From Tamaricihabitans halophyticus (GTDB lineage: Bacteria; Actinomycetota; Actinomycetes; Mycobacteriales; Pseudonocardiaceae): DNA of 64,000 bases. The stretch lies in NCBI RefSeq assembly GCF_004340875.1, contig NZ_SLXQ01000013.1:62001-126000 (forward strand). The letters are read 5' to 3'. The number at the start of each line of letters is the position of its first letter. The first letter of the stretch is position 1. Made by a program: the position numbers and the translations under genes. Below the pieces are notes generated by a model. The model did no database searches. It saw only the letters and a program-made list of their open reading frames with translations, and was not told where the DNA came from. This document shows, one piece after another, positions 16,345 to 25,415 of the stretch.

Positions 16345-17274
16345 ATGACCACGCTGACCGCGGCTGAGCTGCGCGGGATCTGGGCAAGCGCACTGTTGCC
16401 GCTTGATCAGTCGGACGAGATCGACTACGCACGATTGGATGCCGCGCTCGCCGTGCAACTCGCGTCCGGAGTGCAGGGCATCTATACGAACGGCACCGCG
16501 GGGGAATTCCACACGCTGACCGAGGCCGAATACGACCGGCTGCACGAGCTGGTGACAGGGCGCTGCGCGGACGCGGGGGTGCCGGTGCAACTGGGTGCCA
16601 GCCAGCCGAGTGGGCAGCTGTCTCTCGACCGGATCCGGCGTGCCGCCCGGTTGCGACCGGCGGCCATCCAGGTGATCTTGCCGGACTGGCTACCGCTGCA
16701 CGCGGACGAGGTCCGCGCCGCGGTACACGGGATGGCCGAGGCTGCCGACGGGGTGCCATTGGTGCTCTACCAGCCGCCCTACGCGAAAACCCAGGTCGAT
16801 CCGGTGCTGTACGGCCGGCTAGCCACCGAGGTTCCCGCCCTGATCGGGATCAAGGTGCCTGGCGGCGATGACGACTGGTACGCGCGGATGGCCGAGCATG
16901 CCGGCGGCCTCGCGATCTTCGTTGCCGGGCACACTCTGGCCAGCGGATACGCCAGGGGAGCGGTTGGTTCCTATGCGAACGTGGCCTGCCTGCATCCTGC
17001 CGGGGCGGCCCGCTGGTACGGCCTGATGCGTACGGATCTCTCGGCCGCGTTGGCTGCCGAGGGCCGGCTACGGGCCTTCTTCGACGAGCACATCGCGCCG
17101 CTGGCGGCCGAGGGGTACTGCGACCCCGCCTTGGACAAGACGCTGGCCGCGATCGGTGACTGGGCGCCGATCGGTACCCGGGTTCGCTGGCCGCATCGCT
17201 CGGTCGACCCCGCGGTGGTCACCGGATTGCGGGCCGCGGCGACCAAAGCCATCCCAGAGTTTGTGGGGCGCTGA
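16345..17274 (+). CDS. DHDPS/NAL family aldolase or dehydratase (paralogue 2)
   Basis: A 309-aa TIM-barrel lyase with the loop NGTAGE (49-54), Tyr142 (VLYQPPYAK) and Schiff-base Lys170 (IGIKVPGGDD). It is clearly diverged from the paralogue at 13818; the Tyr-loop PPYA and the lysine context differ from DapA. The substrate is presumably a related keto acid. It is transcribed divergently from the carrier/aldolase operon and followed by a GntR gene, so all four genes look like one inducible catabolic module. AAAGGAG sits nine nt before the ATG. Confidence 0.85.
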   Translation: MTTLTAAELRGIWASALLPLDQSDEIDYARLDAALAVQLASGVQGIYTNGTAGEFHTLTEAEYDRLHELVTGRCADAGVPVQLGASQPSGQLSLDRIRRAARLRPAAIQVILPDWLPLHADEVRAAVHGMAEAADGVPLVLYQPPYAKTQVDPVLYGRLATEVPALIGIKVPGGDDDWYARMAEHAGGLAIFVAGHTLASGYARGAVGSYANVACLHPAGAARWYGLMRTDLSAALAAEGRLRAFFDEHIAPLAAEGYCDPALDKTLAAIGDWAPIGTRVRWPHRSVDPAVVTGLRAAATKAIPEFVGR

Positions 17275-17284
17275 GTTCCTGGAG

Positions 17285-17329
17285 CCCTGATCAGGCGGGC
17301 CCTGATCAGACGGGCTTTGATCAGACAGG
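17285..17329. repeat. Three tandem 15-bp repeats containing TGATCA
   Basis: Units CCCTGATCAGGCGGG (17285), CCCTGATCAGACGGG (17300) and CTTTGATCAGACAGG (17315) lie head to tail between the aldolase gene and the GntR gene. Each contains CTGATCAG or TTGATCAG, a dyad. They could be operators for autoregulation of the GntR gene. Confidence 0.8.
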
Positions 17330-17412
17330 TATTGGACGCGGCGAGACTAGACTGCGGACAAGCCGGCCGGCGGATGTCCGGCCACGCGGCGGTTGACGAG
17401 GAGGATGAGCTG

Positions 17413-18123
17413 GTGAGCCCGCAGGTGTCCGGGGCGAGGGCCAATCAGCTCGCCCTACAGGAAGCGATCAAGGAACTGATCGTGGATCGCGGCTTGGCTC
17501 CCGGCACGCTGCTGCCGACCGAAGCGGAACTGATGACCGAGCTCGGGGTGAGCCGGCATCCGCTGCGTGAAGCGATCAAGGCACTGGAAGCCATCGGGAT
17601 CGTGGAGATCCGGCACGGTTATGGCACCTATGTCGGTTCGCTCTCGCTCTCGGCGCTGCAAGCGGGCCTTGCGTTTCGCAGTGCGCGTTCCATGAAGGGC
17701 GATCTACGGGAGATCCGGAACCTGCTCGAGGTTCGCGAGGTGCTTGAGGCCGGGCTGGTTTCCCGCGTCCTGCGGTCCTACCCGGAACTGGATCTCGAGC
17801 GCTTGGCGGCGGCCGTTGTCGAAATGGAGTCCGCCGCGCGGAGTGGTGAGTACGCGCCGGACGCGGACTGGCGGTTCCACGAGACGCTGTACCAGTCCCT
17901 TGGCAATACGCTGGTACTCGATCTGCTGCGCGTGTTCTGGACGGTATTCAACGACCTGGACGGTGAGCTGCCCCGCGGTGAGGGCACCCCGGAGGTCACC
18001 GCGCGCTGGCACCGGGACATCTACGAGGCGCTGCGCGCGCGGGATGAGCACGCCCTGCGCGCCGCGATGGACGAACACTTCCGCGGTATCCGTGAACGGG
18101 TAGCTGGCTCCGTCGATCCTTAA
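17413..18123 (+). CDS. GntR family regulator, FadR/FCD subfamily
   Basis: A 236-aa regulator. GTG at 17413 follows GAGGAGGA; ATG at 17317 would place the gene over the repeats and add unrelated residues. The winged HTH covers about 12-75 (LPTEAELMTELGVSRHPLREAIKALEA, split as seen). The FCD effector domain follows, with helical metal/carboxylate-binding residues (Asp/His in ADWRFHETLY and the DEHFRGI region). FCD regulators usually respond to carboxylates or sugar acids, consistent with its neighbours. It probably controls the two aldolase transcripts and itself through the dyads at 16241 and 17285. Confidence 0.88.
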   Translation: MSPQVSGARANQLALQEAIKELIVDRGLAPGTLLPTEAELMTELGVSRHPLREAIKALEAIGIVEIRHGYGTYVGSLSLSALQAGLAFRSARSMKGDLREIRNLLEVREVLEAGLVSRVLRSYPELDLERLAAAVVEMESAARSGEYAPDADWRFHETLYQSLGNTLVLDLLRVFWTVFNDLDGELPRGEGTPEVTARWHRDIYEALRARDEHALRAAMDEHFRGIRERVAGSVDP

Positions 18124-18153
18124 GCCTGAGCCGTTCCCCGTCGAACATCTATC

Positions 18154-18207
18154 TAGAATGCCCTTCTAATATTAGACTCTAGTGACCGTACGGCGAGTTT
18201 GTACGGT
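18154..18207. promoter_or_regulatory. Palindrome-rich promoter of the DHA2 exporter
   Basis: Three dyads overlap here: TAGAA-TGCCC-TTCTA (18154-18168), the perfect 12-bp palindrome TCTAATATTAGA (18165-18176), and ACCGTAC-N9-GTACGGT (18185-18207). The first shares the TAGAA-N5-TTCTA layout of the sites at 27097 and 27189. The last ends 17 bp before the chosen exporter start. Confidence 0.5.
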
Positions 18208-18224
18208 TGCGAAGGGTGTGGGGC

Positions 18225-19682
18225 ATGGCCGACGGTGCCGAACGTGCCCGGCTACGCTACGCCTGGCGTGCCCTTTCCGTGGTGAGCATGGCAAGTACGC
18301 TGACCGCGCTCGGCAACAGCTCGCTGAATGTGGCATTGCCCGTGGTGGTACGGCATTTCGAGGCGAGTGCCACCGCCGCGAGCTGGATGTTGCTGTCTTT
18401 CATGCTGGCCAGCACCGTGCTGATCGTGGTGTTCGGGCGATTGGCCGATATGTTTGGCCGGCGCACGATGTATCTGTGTGGCCTGGCGATCTATACCGGA
18501 TCCAGCCTGCTGCTGGGGTTCGCGCCAACCGAATGGGTGTTCATCGGGTTGCGGGTGGCGCAGGCAGCCGGGACCGCGATGTTGCTGGCGAACAGCGCGG
18601 CCATGCTCACCGACGCCTTTCCGGCCAGCCATCTGGGTCGCGGCATGGGAATCTATATCGCTTCCTTCTCCGTGGCGCAGCTCGTGGGGCCCACCCTCGG
18701 CGGGTTTCTCACCTACCGGTTCGGTTGGGAGTGGCTCTTCTGGTACAACGTGCCAATCGGGCTGCTCTGTTTGCTCTGGGGCGCGCTGACGTTGCGCGAG
18801 TCGGGAAAGCGTAACCGTTCTGGCGGGGTCGATGTAGCTGGCAACCTACTCGTGGTGCTCTGTCTTGGCAGCCTACTCTTTGGGCTCTCCCAGGTAGGCG
18901 ATCGAGGTTGGTCCGATCCAGTGGTATTTGGCGGCATCGCCGCGTTCGCCGTGCTGCTCCCGCTGTTCATTCTGGTTGAGCGGCGAAGCGGGCACCCGGT
19001 AGTGGATCTCGACCTGTTCCGGGACCGACCATTCGCATTTGGACTGCTCGCGTCGTTCCTGAACGCGGTAGCCCGGTTCGCCGTCGTGCTCCTGATCGCG
19101 TTGTTCTACCAGGCCGCGTTCGGAGACAATCCGTTCGAAGCTGGGGTCAAGGTGCTACCGCTCGCGGTGGCCGCGCTGCTCACCTCGGTGTGCTCCGGCC
19201 CGCTCCACGCCATCATGCGGCCGCGTACGCTCACTGTCGTCGGCACGATCGTGTCCACCACGGGCCTTGCCGTGCTGCTCGTGGTGATCTCGCCGACGGT
19301 GCCGTACTGGTTGGTTGCCGGCTCGCTTGTGTTGATTGGCATTGGTTCCGGGATGTTCATGCCGGCGAACGCCACCGCCCTGCTGCACGAGATGCCGGGG
19401 GAACGCCTAGGCATCACCAATGCGCTACGCCTGATGTTGCAGAGCTGTGGCGTGGTGGTGGGTACGGCGCTGGCGTTGTCCGTGGTGACCAGTCCACTCC
19501 CGGCCGAGCTACGCCGGCATGTGCTGGCCGGTACGGTGTCCAATGTGTCCGATGAGGCGGTGCGGCAACTTGTTACTGGTTACCAGCTCGCCTTGCTGTG
19601 TATGACGGCAATCGGAGTGCTCGCGGTGCTCGCTTGCGTGTTCGCGCGGCAGCGGCGGCCGGCGCACGAGAAGGCGGGCTAG
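18225..19682 (+). CDS. DHA2 family MFS drug exporter
   Basis: A 485-aa transporter with about 14 TM helices, as expected for the DHA2 (QacA/EmrB-like) family. Motif A is present after TM2 (GRLADMFGRRTMYL), and the TM5 region has the antiporter motif C-like GPTLGGFLTYRFGWEW. I start it at the ATG at 18225; an upstream TTG in the same frame (18207) overlaps the dyad. It should export a hydrophobic or cationic compound by proton antiport. It lies between the GntR gene and the ABC importer operon, convergent with the latter. Its promoter shares a dyad layout with the acyl-CoA cluster, suggesting a link to those substrates. Confidence 0.85.
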   Translation: MADGAERARLRYAWRALSVVSMASTLTALGNSSLNVALPVVVRHFEASATAASWMLLSFMLASTVLIVVFGRLADMFGRRTMYLCGLAIYTGSSLLLGFAPTEWVFIGLRVAQAAGTAMLLANSAAMLTDAFPASHLGRGMGIYIASFSVAQLVGPTLGGFLTYRFGWEWLFWYNVPIGLLCLLWGALTLRESGKRNRSGGVDVAGNLLVVLCLGSLLFGLSQVGDRGWSDPVVFGGIAAFAVLLPLFILVERRSGHPVVDLDLFRDRPFAFGLLASFLNAVARFAVVLLIALFYQAAFGDNPFEAGVKVLPLAVAALLTSVCSGPLHAIMRPRTLTVVGTIVSTTGLAVLLVVISPTVPYWLVAGSLVLIGIGSGMFMPANATALLHEMPGERLGITNALRLMLQSCGVVVGTALALSVVTSPLPAELRRHVLAGTVSNVSDEAVRQLVTGYQLALLCMTAIGVLAVLACVFARQRRPAHEKAG

Positions 19683-19697
19683 CTTTCAGAAAACGGC

Positions 19698-21350
19698 TCA
19701 GCCTCGACCGGGTGCTTCGTCGCCGAGGAATACATCGGCAAGGTGGCGAGTTCCGTAGTCCGGATGCGGATAGGCGCCGCCGGTGTACGGCGCGTAGAGC
19801 GCCTGCTGCTCATAGAGATAGAGCGTGATCGGATTGGACACGTTCTTGACGATGTAGCGCTGGATCTCGTGGATCGCCTGCTCTCGCTCGTCCGCGTCCA
19901 ACATTGGTCGCTGCTCGTCAATCATCCGATCCAGTTTGGGATCCGCGATGCCATACCAGTTCCGTGCACCCTCCGAGTGCCACTCGGTGCTCAGGAACTC
20001 GTCCGAGGACAGCATGGGCGTCTGCAGCCCGAAACCCATCTCGTAGTTCTTCTTTGCCCAGCTCTCCGTGAAGTAGGTCGCGTAGTCCTGCACGTCAAGC
20101 TCCACGTTGATCCCGACCTTGGCCAGGTCCTGCTGTACCCACTGGGCCTCCCGCACCACGGTCTCGCCATAGCCGTCCGTGACGATCATTTCGGCGCTGA
20201 AACCGTTCGGGTAGCCGGCTTCGGCCAGCAGCGCGCGTGCTTGCCGTGGATCATAGGGCTGCAGCCGGTCCACCTCCTCCGGCGGCAGGCCGCCAAACAG
20301 TTTCGGGGTGACCGCGGCCGAGGAACTACCACCCGGCCGTAGTGAGTTCAGCATGTTCTCACGGTCGATCGCCAATGCGATGGCGCGTCGAACGCGAAGG
20401 TCGTCGAACGGTTCCTTCTCCTGGTTCAAGTAGATCCGAACCGGCGAGAACGACAGCTCAGCAGCCAGTCGTGGGCGGGGTGTCTGGTTGCGCAGTAGAT
20501 CGACCATTCGTTTGTCGAAGGACAGCGTGCTCAGGTAGTCGATCCTGGCGGTACGTAGCGCGGCCGCAGCGGCTCCCTGGTCCGGCACGATCGCGACGTG
20601 GATCCCGTCCAGATGCGGTTTGTCTTTCTCATAGTAGTTCGGGTGCGCGGAAAGGACCCTTTCCCGGTTACGTTCCCATTTGTCGAGCACGAAGGCGCCC
20701 GTGCCAATCGCCTGGGTGCCGAGGTCGAACTCGCCTCGGGTCCCCTCACACGGGAGCATCCACATGAAATGGTTCGCCATGTTCGTATCGAACTCGGCCT
20801 GCCGTTGGGAAAGATTGAAGATCACCGTGTAGTCATCCGGTGTTTCGATACTGTCCACTGTACTGATGAGGTTGACCTGGTGGCCGGGAAGTTCCCGGAT
20901 GCGGTCCATAGTGCACCGGACATCCGCCGAGGTGAACTCCCTGCCGTTGACCGGAGGTACGTCATGGAACCGCACGCCCTCGCGCAGGTTGAACGTCCAC
21001 CGCGCACCGCCGTTGGACTGCTGCCAGCTCTCCGCGAGATCGCCCTCCAGCTCGTGACTCGCGTACGGGATATCCGGACCGGTCTTGAAGTCGACCAGTT
21101 TGCTGTACGTCGAGCCGATCGCGATATGCGTGTTGTATGAGGACTGTTCGTGCGGGTCAAGTGAGCGAGCATCGGATGGCACGGCGTACCGGTAGATTCC
21201 ACCCGGTTGCGGCGGACCACTCAACTGCTTGACTTCCTTGCCAGCTTCGCTATCGACGCTGACCCCGGAGAAACAGGCGGAGGTGAGCAACCCGACTACG
21301 AGCAAGGGCACGGTCCGGCTGGCCAGACGGGCGCGTTTGCGATGTGACAT
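19698..21350 (-). CDS. ABC importer substrate-binding lipoprotein, family 5
   Basis: A 550-aa DppA/OppA-type solute-binding lipoprotein, with lipobox LTSAC (Cys26). It shows the family 5 signature region (PPVNGREFTSADV and YRYAVPSDARSLDPHE) and the usual length. Family members bind peptides, nickel chelates, oligosaccharides or other ligands, so the substrate is open. It is the last gene of a five-gene operon whose upstream members supply two ATPases and two permeases. GAGGAGC precedes the ATG. It converges on the DHA2 exporter with only 15 bp between them. Confidence 0.9.
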   Translation of the reverse strand: MSHRKRARLASRTVPLLVVGLLTSACFSGVSVDSEAGKEVKQLSGPPQPGGIYRYAVPSDARSLDPHEQSSYNTHIAIGSTYSKLVDFKTGPDIPYASHELEGDLAESWQQSNGGARWTFNLREGVRFHDVPPVNGREFTSADVRCTMDRIRELPGHQVNLISTVDSIETPDDYTVIFNLSQRQAEFDTNMANHFMWMLPCEGTRGEFDLGTQAIGTGAFVLDKWERNRERVLSAHPNYYEKDKPHLDGIHVAIVPDQGAAAAALRTARIDYLSTLSFDKRMVDLLRNQTPRPRLAAELSFSPVRIYLNQEKEPFDDLRVRRAIALAIDRENMLNSLRPGGSSSAAVTPKLFGGLPPEEVDRLQPYDPRQARALLAEAGYPNGFSAEMIVTDGYGETVVREAQWVQQDLAKVGINVELDVQDYATYFTESWAKKNYEMGFGLQTPMLSSDEFLSTEWHSEGARNWYGIADPKLDRMIDEQRPMLDADEREQAIHEIQRYIVKNVSNPITLYLYEQQALYAPYTGGAYPHPDYGTRHLADVFLGDEAPGRG

Positions 21351-21359
21351 CGGTGCTCC

Positions 21360-22253
21360 TCAACGGATCTGTTTGGGATCGAAGAAGTCGCGCAGCGCGT
21401 CGCCGAGCAGATTGAACGCGAGCACCGCCACGGCGAGCATCCCGCCGGGGAAGACCACCATCCACGGCGCGATCTCCATATAGCGCGAACCATCGCTCAG
21501 CATCAGCCCCCAGGAGGGAGTGGGTGGCGGGGTGCCGACGCCGAGGAAACTCAGCGCGGATTCGGCGATCATCACGATCGCCAGCATCAGGCTCATCACC
21601 ACGAGCATCGGCGCAAGCAGGTTTGGCAACCCGTGCGTGCGCAGGATGCGCAGCACACCACAACCGTTCGCCCGCGCCGCGGTCACGTACAGCTCTTCTC
21701 TGATCTGGAGCATCTGGCCACGCGCGACCCGGTTGAACGAAGGGATGACAAGCAGGCTGAGCGCGATGATCGTATTGCGTACGCTCGGTCCGAGTAGTGC
21801 GGCGACGAACAGCAGCAGCACGATGCCGGGGATCGCCATCAGGGTGTCCATCACGCGCTGCAGTACCGAGTCAATCCAGCGCCCGCCGAAGTAGCCCGAG
21901 AAGATGCCAATCACGCTGCCGAGCACACCGCCGGTCGCCAGCGTCGCGAGCGCGACGAGCAACGAGGTACGGGCGCCATAGAGCACCCTGCTGAACACAT
22001 CGCGGCCGAGATCATCGGTGCCCAGCCAGAACTCACCGCTTGGCGGCAGTTGGATCGCATCCCGGTGCTGGGCGACCGGGTCGTACGGGGCGATCAGTGG
22101 CGCGAACAAGGCGGCGAGCACGAAGATGATGATCACGCCGAGTGCGATCGAGCCGAACGGCTGAGTGCGCGCGAACCGAAGTAGCCCTCGACCGAACGAG
22201 GTGAGCCGCCCAGTGCCGGCCGGCCGGTGATCGAGTGTGCTCATCTTGCTCAC
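21360..22253 (-). CDS. ABC importer permease, DppC/OppC type
   Basis: A 297-aa inner-membrane permease with six TM helices and an N-terminal OppC_N region. The EAA loop is visible (VTAARANGCGVLRILRTH, then LPNLLAPM), which docks onto the ATPases. GTG at 22253 is 2 nt after the preceding stop; ATG at 22244 with AGGGGTGAG upstream is an equally good start. Translation is probably coupled to the DppB-type gene. Confidence 0.9.
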   Translation of the reverse strand: MSKMSTLDHRPAGTGRLTSFGRGLLRFARTQPFGSIALGVIIIFVLAALFAPLIAPYDPVAQHRDAIQLPPSGEFWLGTDDLGRDVFSRVLYGARTSLLVALATLATGGVLGSVIGIFSGYFGGRWIDSVLQRVMDTLMAIPGIVLLLFVAALLGPSVRNTIIALSLLVIPSFNRVARGQMLQIREELYVTAARANGCGVLRILRTHGLPNLLAPMLVVMSLMLAIVMIAESALSFLGVGTPPPTPSWGLMLSDGSRYMEIAPWMVVFPGGMLAVAVLAFNLLGDALRDFFDPKQIR

Positions 22254-22255
22254 CC

Positions 22256-23212
22256 CTAGGTTCGCGCATAACGGATACGTGGATCGATCACGCCATAGCA
22301 GACGTCCACGATCAGATTGATCAGTACGAACACCGCGCCATAGACCACGACACAGCCGAGCACCACTGGATAGTCGCGCATCTGGACGGACTCGAAGATC
22401 AGCATGCCCATGCCTGGGATGCCAAAGATCGACTCCAGGATTACCGTGCCGCCCAGAATGTGACCGACCTGCAGGCCGAGAATGGAAAACACCGGAACCA
22501 CGGAGTTACGCATCGCGTGCTTGCCGATCACCCGAAGTTCCGAAGCGCCTTTCGCGCGAACCGTGCGGATGAAGTTCGAATGCAACACTTCGAGTAACGA
22601 GGAGCGGAGCATTCGGGCGATGCTGGCCATTGTCGACGTACCGAGAGCGAGCGCTGGCAGGGCGAGATGCACCAGATTGCTTGACAGATCCTCGGTTGGT
22701 CCCTGGTAGACCAGCGGTGGTGACCAGGTGAACAGTAGCGCCAGGTAGGTCACCATCAGCAGGCCGAGCCAGAAGTTCGGGATGGATATCCCGGCCACCG
22801 AGACCAACCGGAGGCTCTGGTCGAGCCAGCTGTTGCGCCGGACGGCGGAAAGGACGCCGAGCGGGATACCCGCGAGCACGCCGAACAGCACGGCCATCGC
22901 GCCCAGTTGCAGTGTTATTGGCAGGCGCTCGCCGATCAGTGTGGTTACCTGTTCACCATCCTGAAAGGACTGTCCGAAGTCCCCGCGTACCGCATCGGCG
23001 AGGAAGGTGCCGAGCTGGGTGAACAGCGGCTGGTTCAGGCCGAGCTCCGCGGCCAGCCTGTCGACCTGCTCCTCGGTCACCCCTGGCGCATCGGCGAGCT
23101 GCAGGCGAACGACGTCACCGGGAATCAGCCGCAGCGCGAGGAAGACGAAGACCGTGACAAGGAAGACGACCAGCAGACCATAGAGCAGCCGGCGGATCAC
23201 GTACTCAGTCAT
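22256..23212 (-). CDS. ABC importer permease, DppB/OppB type
   Basis: A 318-aa permease with the typical DppB N-terminus (YVIRRLLYGLLVVFLVTVFVF split by the first helix), six TM segments and the EAA loop near RAKGASELRVIGKHAMRN. It pairs with the DppC-type subunit to form the membrane channel. Its start overlaps the end of the upstream ATPase gene by 8 nt, with GGAGG ahead of the ATG. Confidence 0.92.
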   Translation of the reverse strand: MTEYVIRRLLYGLLVVFLVTVFVFLALRLIPGDVVRLQLADAPGVTEEQVDRLAAELGLNQPLFTQLGTFLADAVRGDFGQSFQDGEQVTTLIGERLPITLQLGAMAVLFGVLAGIPLGVLSAVRRNSWLDQSLRLVSVAGISIPNFWLGLLMVTYLALLFTWSPPLVYQGPTEDLSSNLVHLALPALALGTSTMASIARMLRSSLLEVLHSNFIRTVRAKGASELRVIGKHAMRNSVVPVFSILGLQVGHILGGTVILESIFGIPGMGMLIFESVQMRDYPVVLGCVVVYGAVFVLINLIVDVCYGVIDPRIRYART

Positions 23213-24224
23213 GACTCAGTACCTCCGCCGCGTCGTGCAGATGGCAGCTCACCGTGCGCTCGCCCATTGTGGACTCGACAGGAAACTTGTTGGTACAGGG
23301 TTCGAACGCGGCAGGGCAGCGCGGATGGAACCGGCAGCCGGATGGCGGCGCGCTGGGGCTCGGCGCTTCGCCTCTGGCCATGATCCGGTCCCAGCGCGGC
23401 GGTCGATGCGGATCGGCGCTCGCGATCGCGGCCGCCAAGCTCCGCGTGTAGGGATGTTGCGGCTCGGCGAGTAGTTCGTCCGCGGGTCCGTGTTCGACGA
23501 ACTGGCCGAGGTACATCACGCAGATCCGGTCCGAGATATAGCGCACCACGTTGAGGTCGTGCGCGATGAACAGGTAGGCGAGTCCGAGCTCGCCTTGTAG
23601 CTCGCGGAGCAGGTTGAGCACCTGCGCCTGCACCGAGACGTCCAGCGCGCTGACCGCCTCGTCGCACACCAGCAGCTCCGGCTCGGTGGTCAGTGCCCTT
23701 GCGATGCCGATTCGTTGGGCCTGTCCGCCGGAGAACTGGTGCGGGTACTTGTCCAGATCGGAGGCGGCAAGCCCGACTCGCTCGAGTAGTTCCGCCGCCG
23801 TGCGGCGCGCCGCCTTACCGGTGGAGATCCGGTGTGCTTCGAGTGGTTCGGTGACGACCTGCGCGATAGTCATCCGCGGATCGCACGCGCTGAAGGGGTC
23901 CTGAAAGATGATCTGGAGCTTGCGCCGCAATCGCTTCAGCTCGGCGGGACGCTGCCTGGTCAACTCCGTACCGGCAAAGTGGATCTGCCCACTGGTTGGG
24001 TCGAGCAGGCGCAGCACGAGGCGCGCCACGGTCGATTTGCCCGACCCTGATTCGCCAACCAGACCGAGGGTTTCGCCGCGGCCGATCCGGAACGTGACCC
24101 CGTCGACCGCGTGCACTTTGCCCACCGTGCGGTTGAGCAAGCCTTTGGTGATCGGGAAGTGCTTCACCAGGTCGCGGACCTCGAGAAGCGGTTCCGGCGT
24201 GGCCGAGTTGCTGATCGCGGACAT
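23205..24224 (-). CDS. ABC importer ATPase, DppF/OppF type
   Basis: A 339-aa ATPase. Walker A is [14 protein letters not shown], the signature is FSGGQAQRIGIARA, and Walker B is LLVCDEAVSALDVS. The C-terminal oligopeptide/dipeptide-type extension contains GCRFHPRCPAAFEPC, whose cysteines may hold an iron-sulfur cluster, as described for related DppD/OppF ATPases. Its start overlaps the previous stop by one nt (TGATG). Confidence 0.92.
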   Translation of the reverse strand: MSAISNSATPEPLLEVRDLVKHFPITKGLLNRTVGKVHAVDGVTFRIGRGETLGLVGESGSGKSTVARLVLRLLDPTSGQIHFAGTELTRQRPAELKRLRRKLQIIFQDPFSACDPRMTIAQVVTEPLEAHRISTGKAARRTAAELLERVGLAASDLDKYPHQFSGGQAQRIGIARALTTEPELLVCDEAVSALDVSVQAQVLNLLRELQGELGLAYLFIAHDLNVVRYISDRICVMYLGQFVEHGPADELLAEPQHPYTRSLAAAIASADPHRPPRWDRIMARGEAPSPSAPPSGCRFHPRCPAAFEPCTNKFPVESTMGERTVSCHLHDAAEVLSHD

Positions 24225-25258
24225 CAGGCGAGCTCCTGTTCTGGCTCAGCACGGCGCGATTCGGTCGGTGCTGGCGCGCGCAGCCAGCACCGACTAGACC
24301 GACCACCGTCCAGCCGGACTACCGGCGGCGGTTGGGTGCAGTCCTGCCAAGCGTGCCGACAGCGTGGTTGGAACCGGCAGCCGGGCGGCATCTCGTGCAG
24401 TGCCGGAACCGCACCGCCGATCGCGCCAAGCGGCTGTGACTTGTCCGTCTCCGGCGTCGGGATGGCGGTCAGCAGCGCCTCGGTGTAGGGGTGTTGCGGA
24501 TCGGTGAGCAACTTTCCCGCGGGCCCCTGCTCGACGACCTGACCGGCGTAGCACACCACCACCCAGTCGGCCATCTCCGCGACCACGCCCATGTCGTGCG
24601 TTACCAGCACCAGGGCCATCTGGTACTGCCGTTGCAGATCCCTGATCAGCTCGAGCACCTGAGCCTCGATGGTGACGTCGAGTGCGGTGGTCGGCTCGTC
24701 CGCGATCAACAGACGCGGCGCGCAGGCCAGTGCGATCGCGATCATGACCCGTTGCCGCTGGCCACCGGAGAGCTCGTGGGGGTAGGCGCGAAGTCTGGTT
24801 CGCGCGTCCGGAATGCCGACCTGGCCAAGCAGCTCGACGGCGCGGTCGCGTGCTTCGGTCTTGCTGATCTTGCGGTGCAACCGGATCGCCTCGACGATCT
24901 GGTCGCCGATGGAGTAGAGCGGATCGAGTGAGGTCATCGGGTCCTGGAAGATCATCGCGATGTCCTCGCCACGGATACCACGCATCCGTGATTTGTCCAC
25001 GGCGGATAGATCCTGGCCGTCCCAGACGATCTGGCCGTTGGCGATCCGGCCGCCATCGAGTAGCTGGAGCACCGCGAGGGCCGTGACGCTCTTACCCGAT
25101 CCGGACTCACCGACGATCGCTACGGTCTGCTCGGCGGAAACCTCGAATCCGATGTCGTTGACGGCTTCCACCGTGCCGCGTGCGGTATCGAACTCCACCC
25201 GGAGATCCGCGACTCGAAGCAGCGGAACGGTTTGCTCGTGTTCGGCATTCGGCCACAT
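24224..25258 (-). CDS. ABC importer ATPase, DppD/OppD type
   Basis: A 344-aa ATPase, first gene of the importer operon. The ATG at 25258 with GAGGA 7 nt upstream is preferred over 25309. It carries Walker [15 protein letters not shown], signature [14 protein letters not shown], Walker [15 protein letters not shown], and the C-terminal Cys motif [15 protein letters not shown]. It forms the heterodimeric motor with the OppF-type subunit. The promoter region carries a 12-bp palindrome and TAGAA half-sites. Confidence 0.92.
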   Translation of the reverse strand: MWPNAEHEQTVPLLRVADLRVEFDTARGTVEAVNDIGFEVSAEQTVAIVGESGSGKSVTALAVLQLLDGGRIANGQIVWDGQDLSAVDKSRMRGIRGEDIAMIFQDPMTSLDPLYSIGDQIVEAIRLHRKISKTEARDRAVELLGQVGIPDARTRLRAYPHELSGGQRQRVMIAIALACAPRLLIADEPTTALDVTIEAQVLELIRDLQRQYQMALVLVTHDMGVVAEMADWVVVCYAGQVVEQGPAGKLLTDPQHPYTEALLTAIPTPETDKSQPLGAIGGAVPALHEMPPGCRFQPRCRHAWQDCTQPPPVVRLDGGRSSRCWLRAPAPTESRRAEPEQELA

Positions 25259-25313
25259 TGGCCAGTCCTCGCCATCGTATCGGTGCCGCGGTAGTTGAGC
25301 CCGCCGCACTTCC

Positions 25314-25366
25314 TCAGACGTCTGACTCCGAAGGGTGCTGCTGACTAGAATCTGACTCTAGAACTG
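25314..25366. promoter_or_regulatory. Dyad and direct repeats upstream of the ABC operon
   Basis: The perfect palindrome TCAGACGTCTGA (25314-25325) is followed by three CTGACT repeats and two direct TAGAAnCTG half-sites (25346 and 25359). The ABC operon starts at 25258, so the sites lie 56-108 bp upstream. They could bind a GntR/FCD regulator (palindrome) and the TAGAA-binding factor (half-sites). Confidence 0.45.
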
Positions 25367-25415
25367 AGTGCTACAGTGACGCCGCTCACGCATACTGTCA
25401 AGAGTTCGCCGGGAG

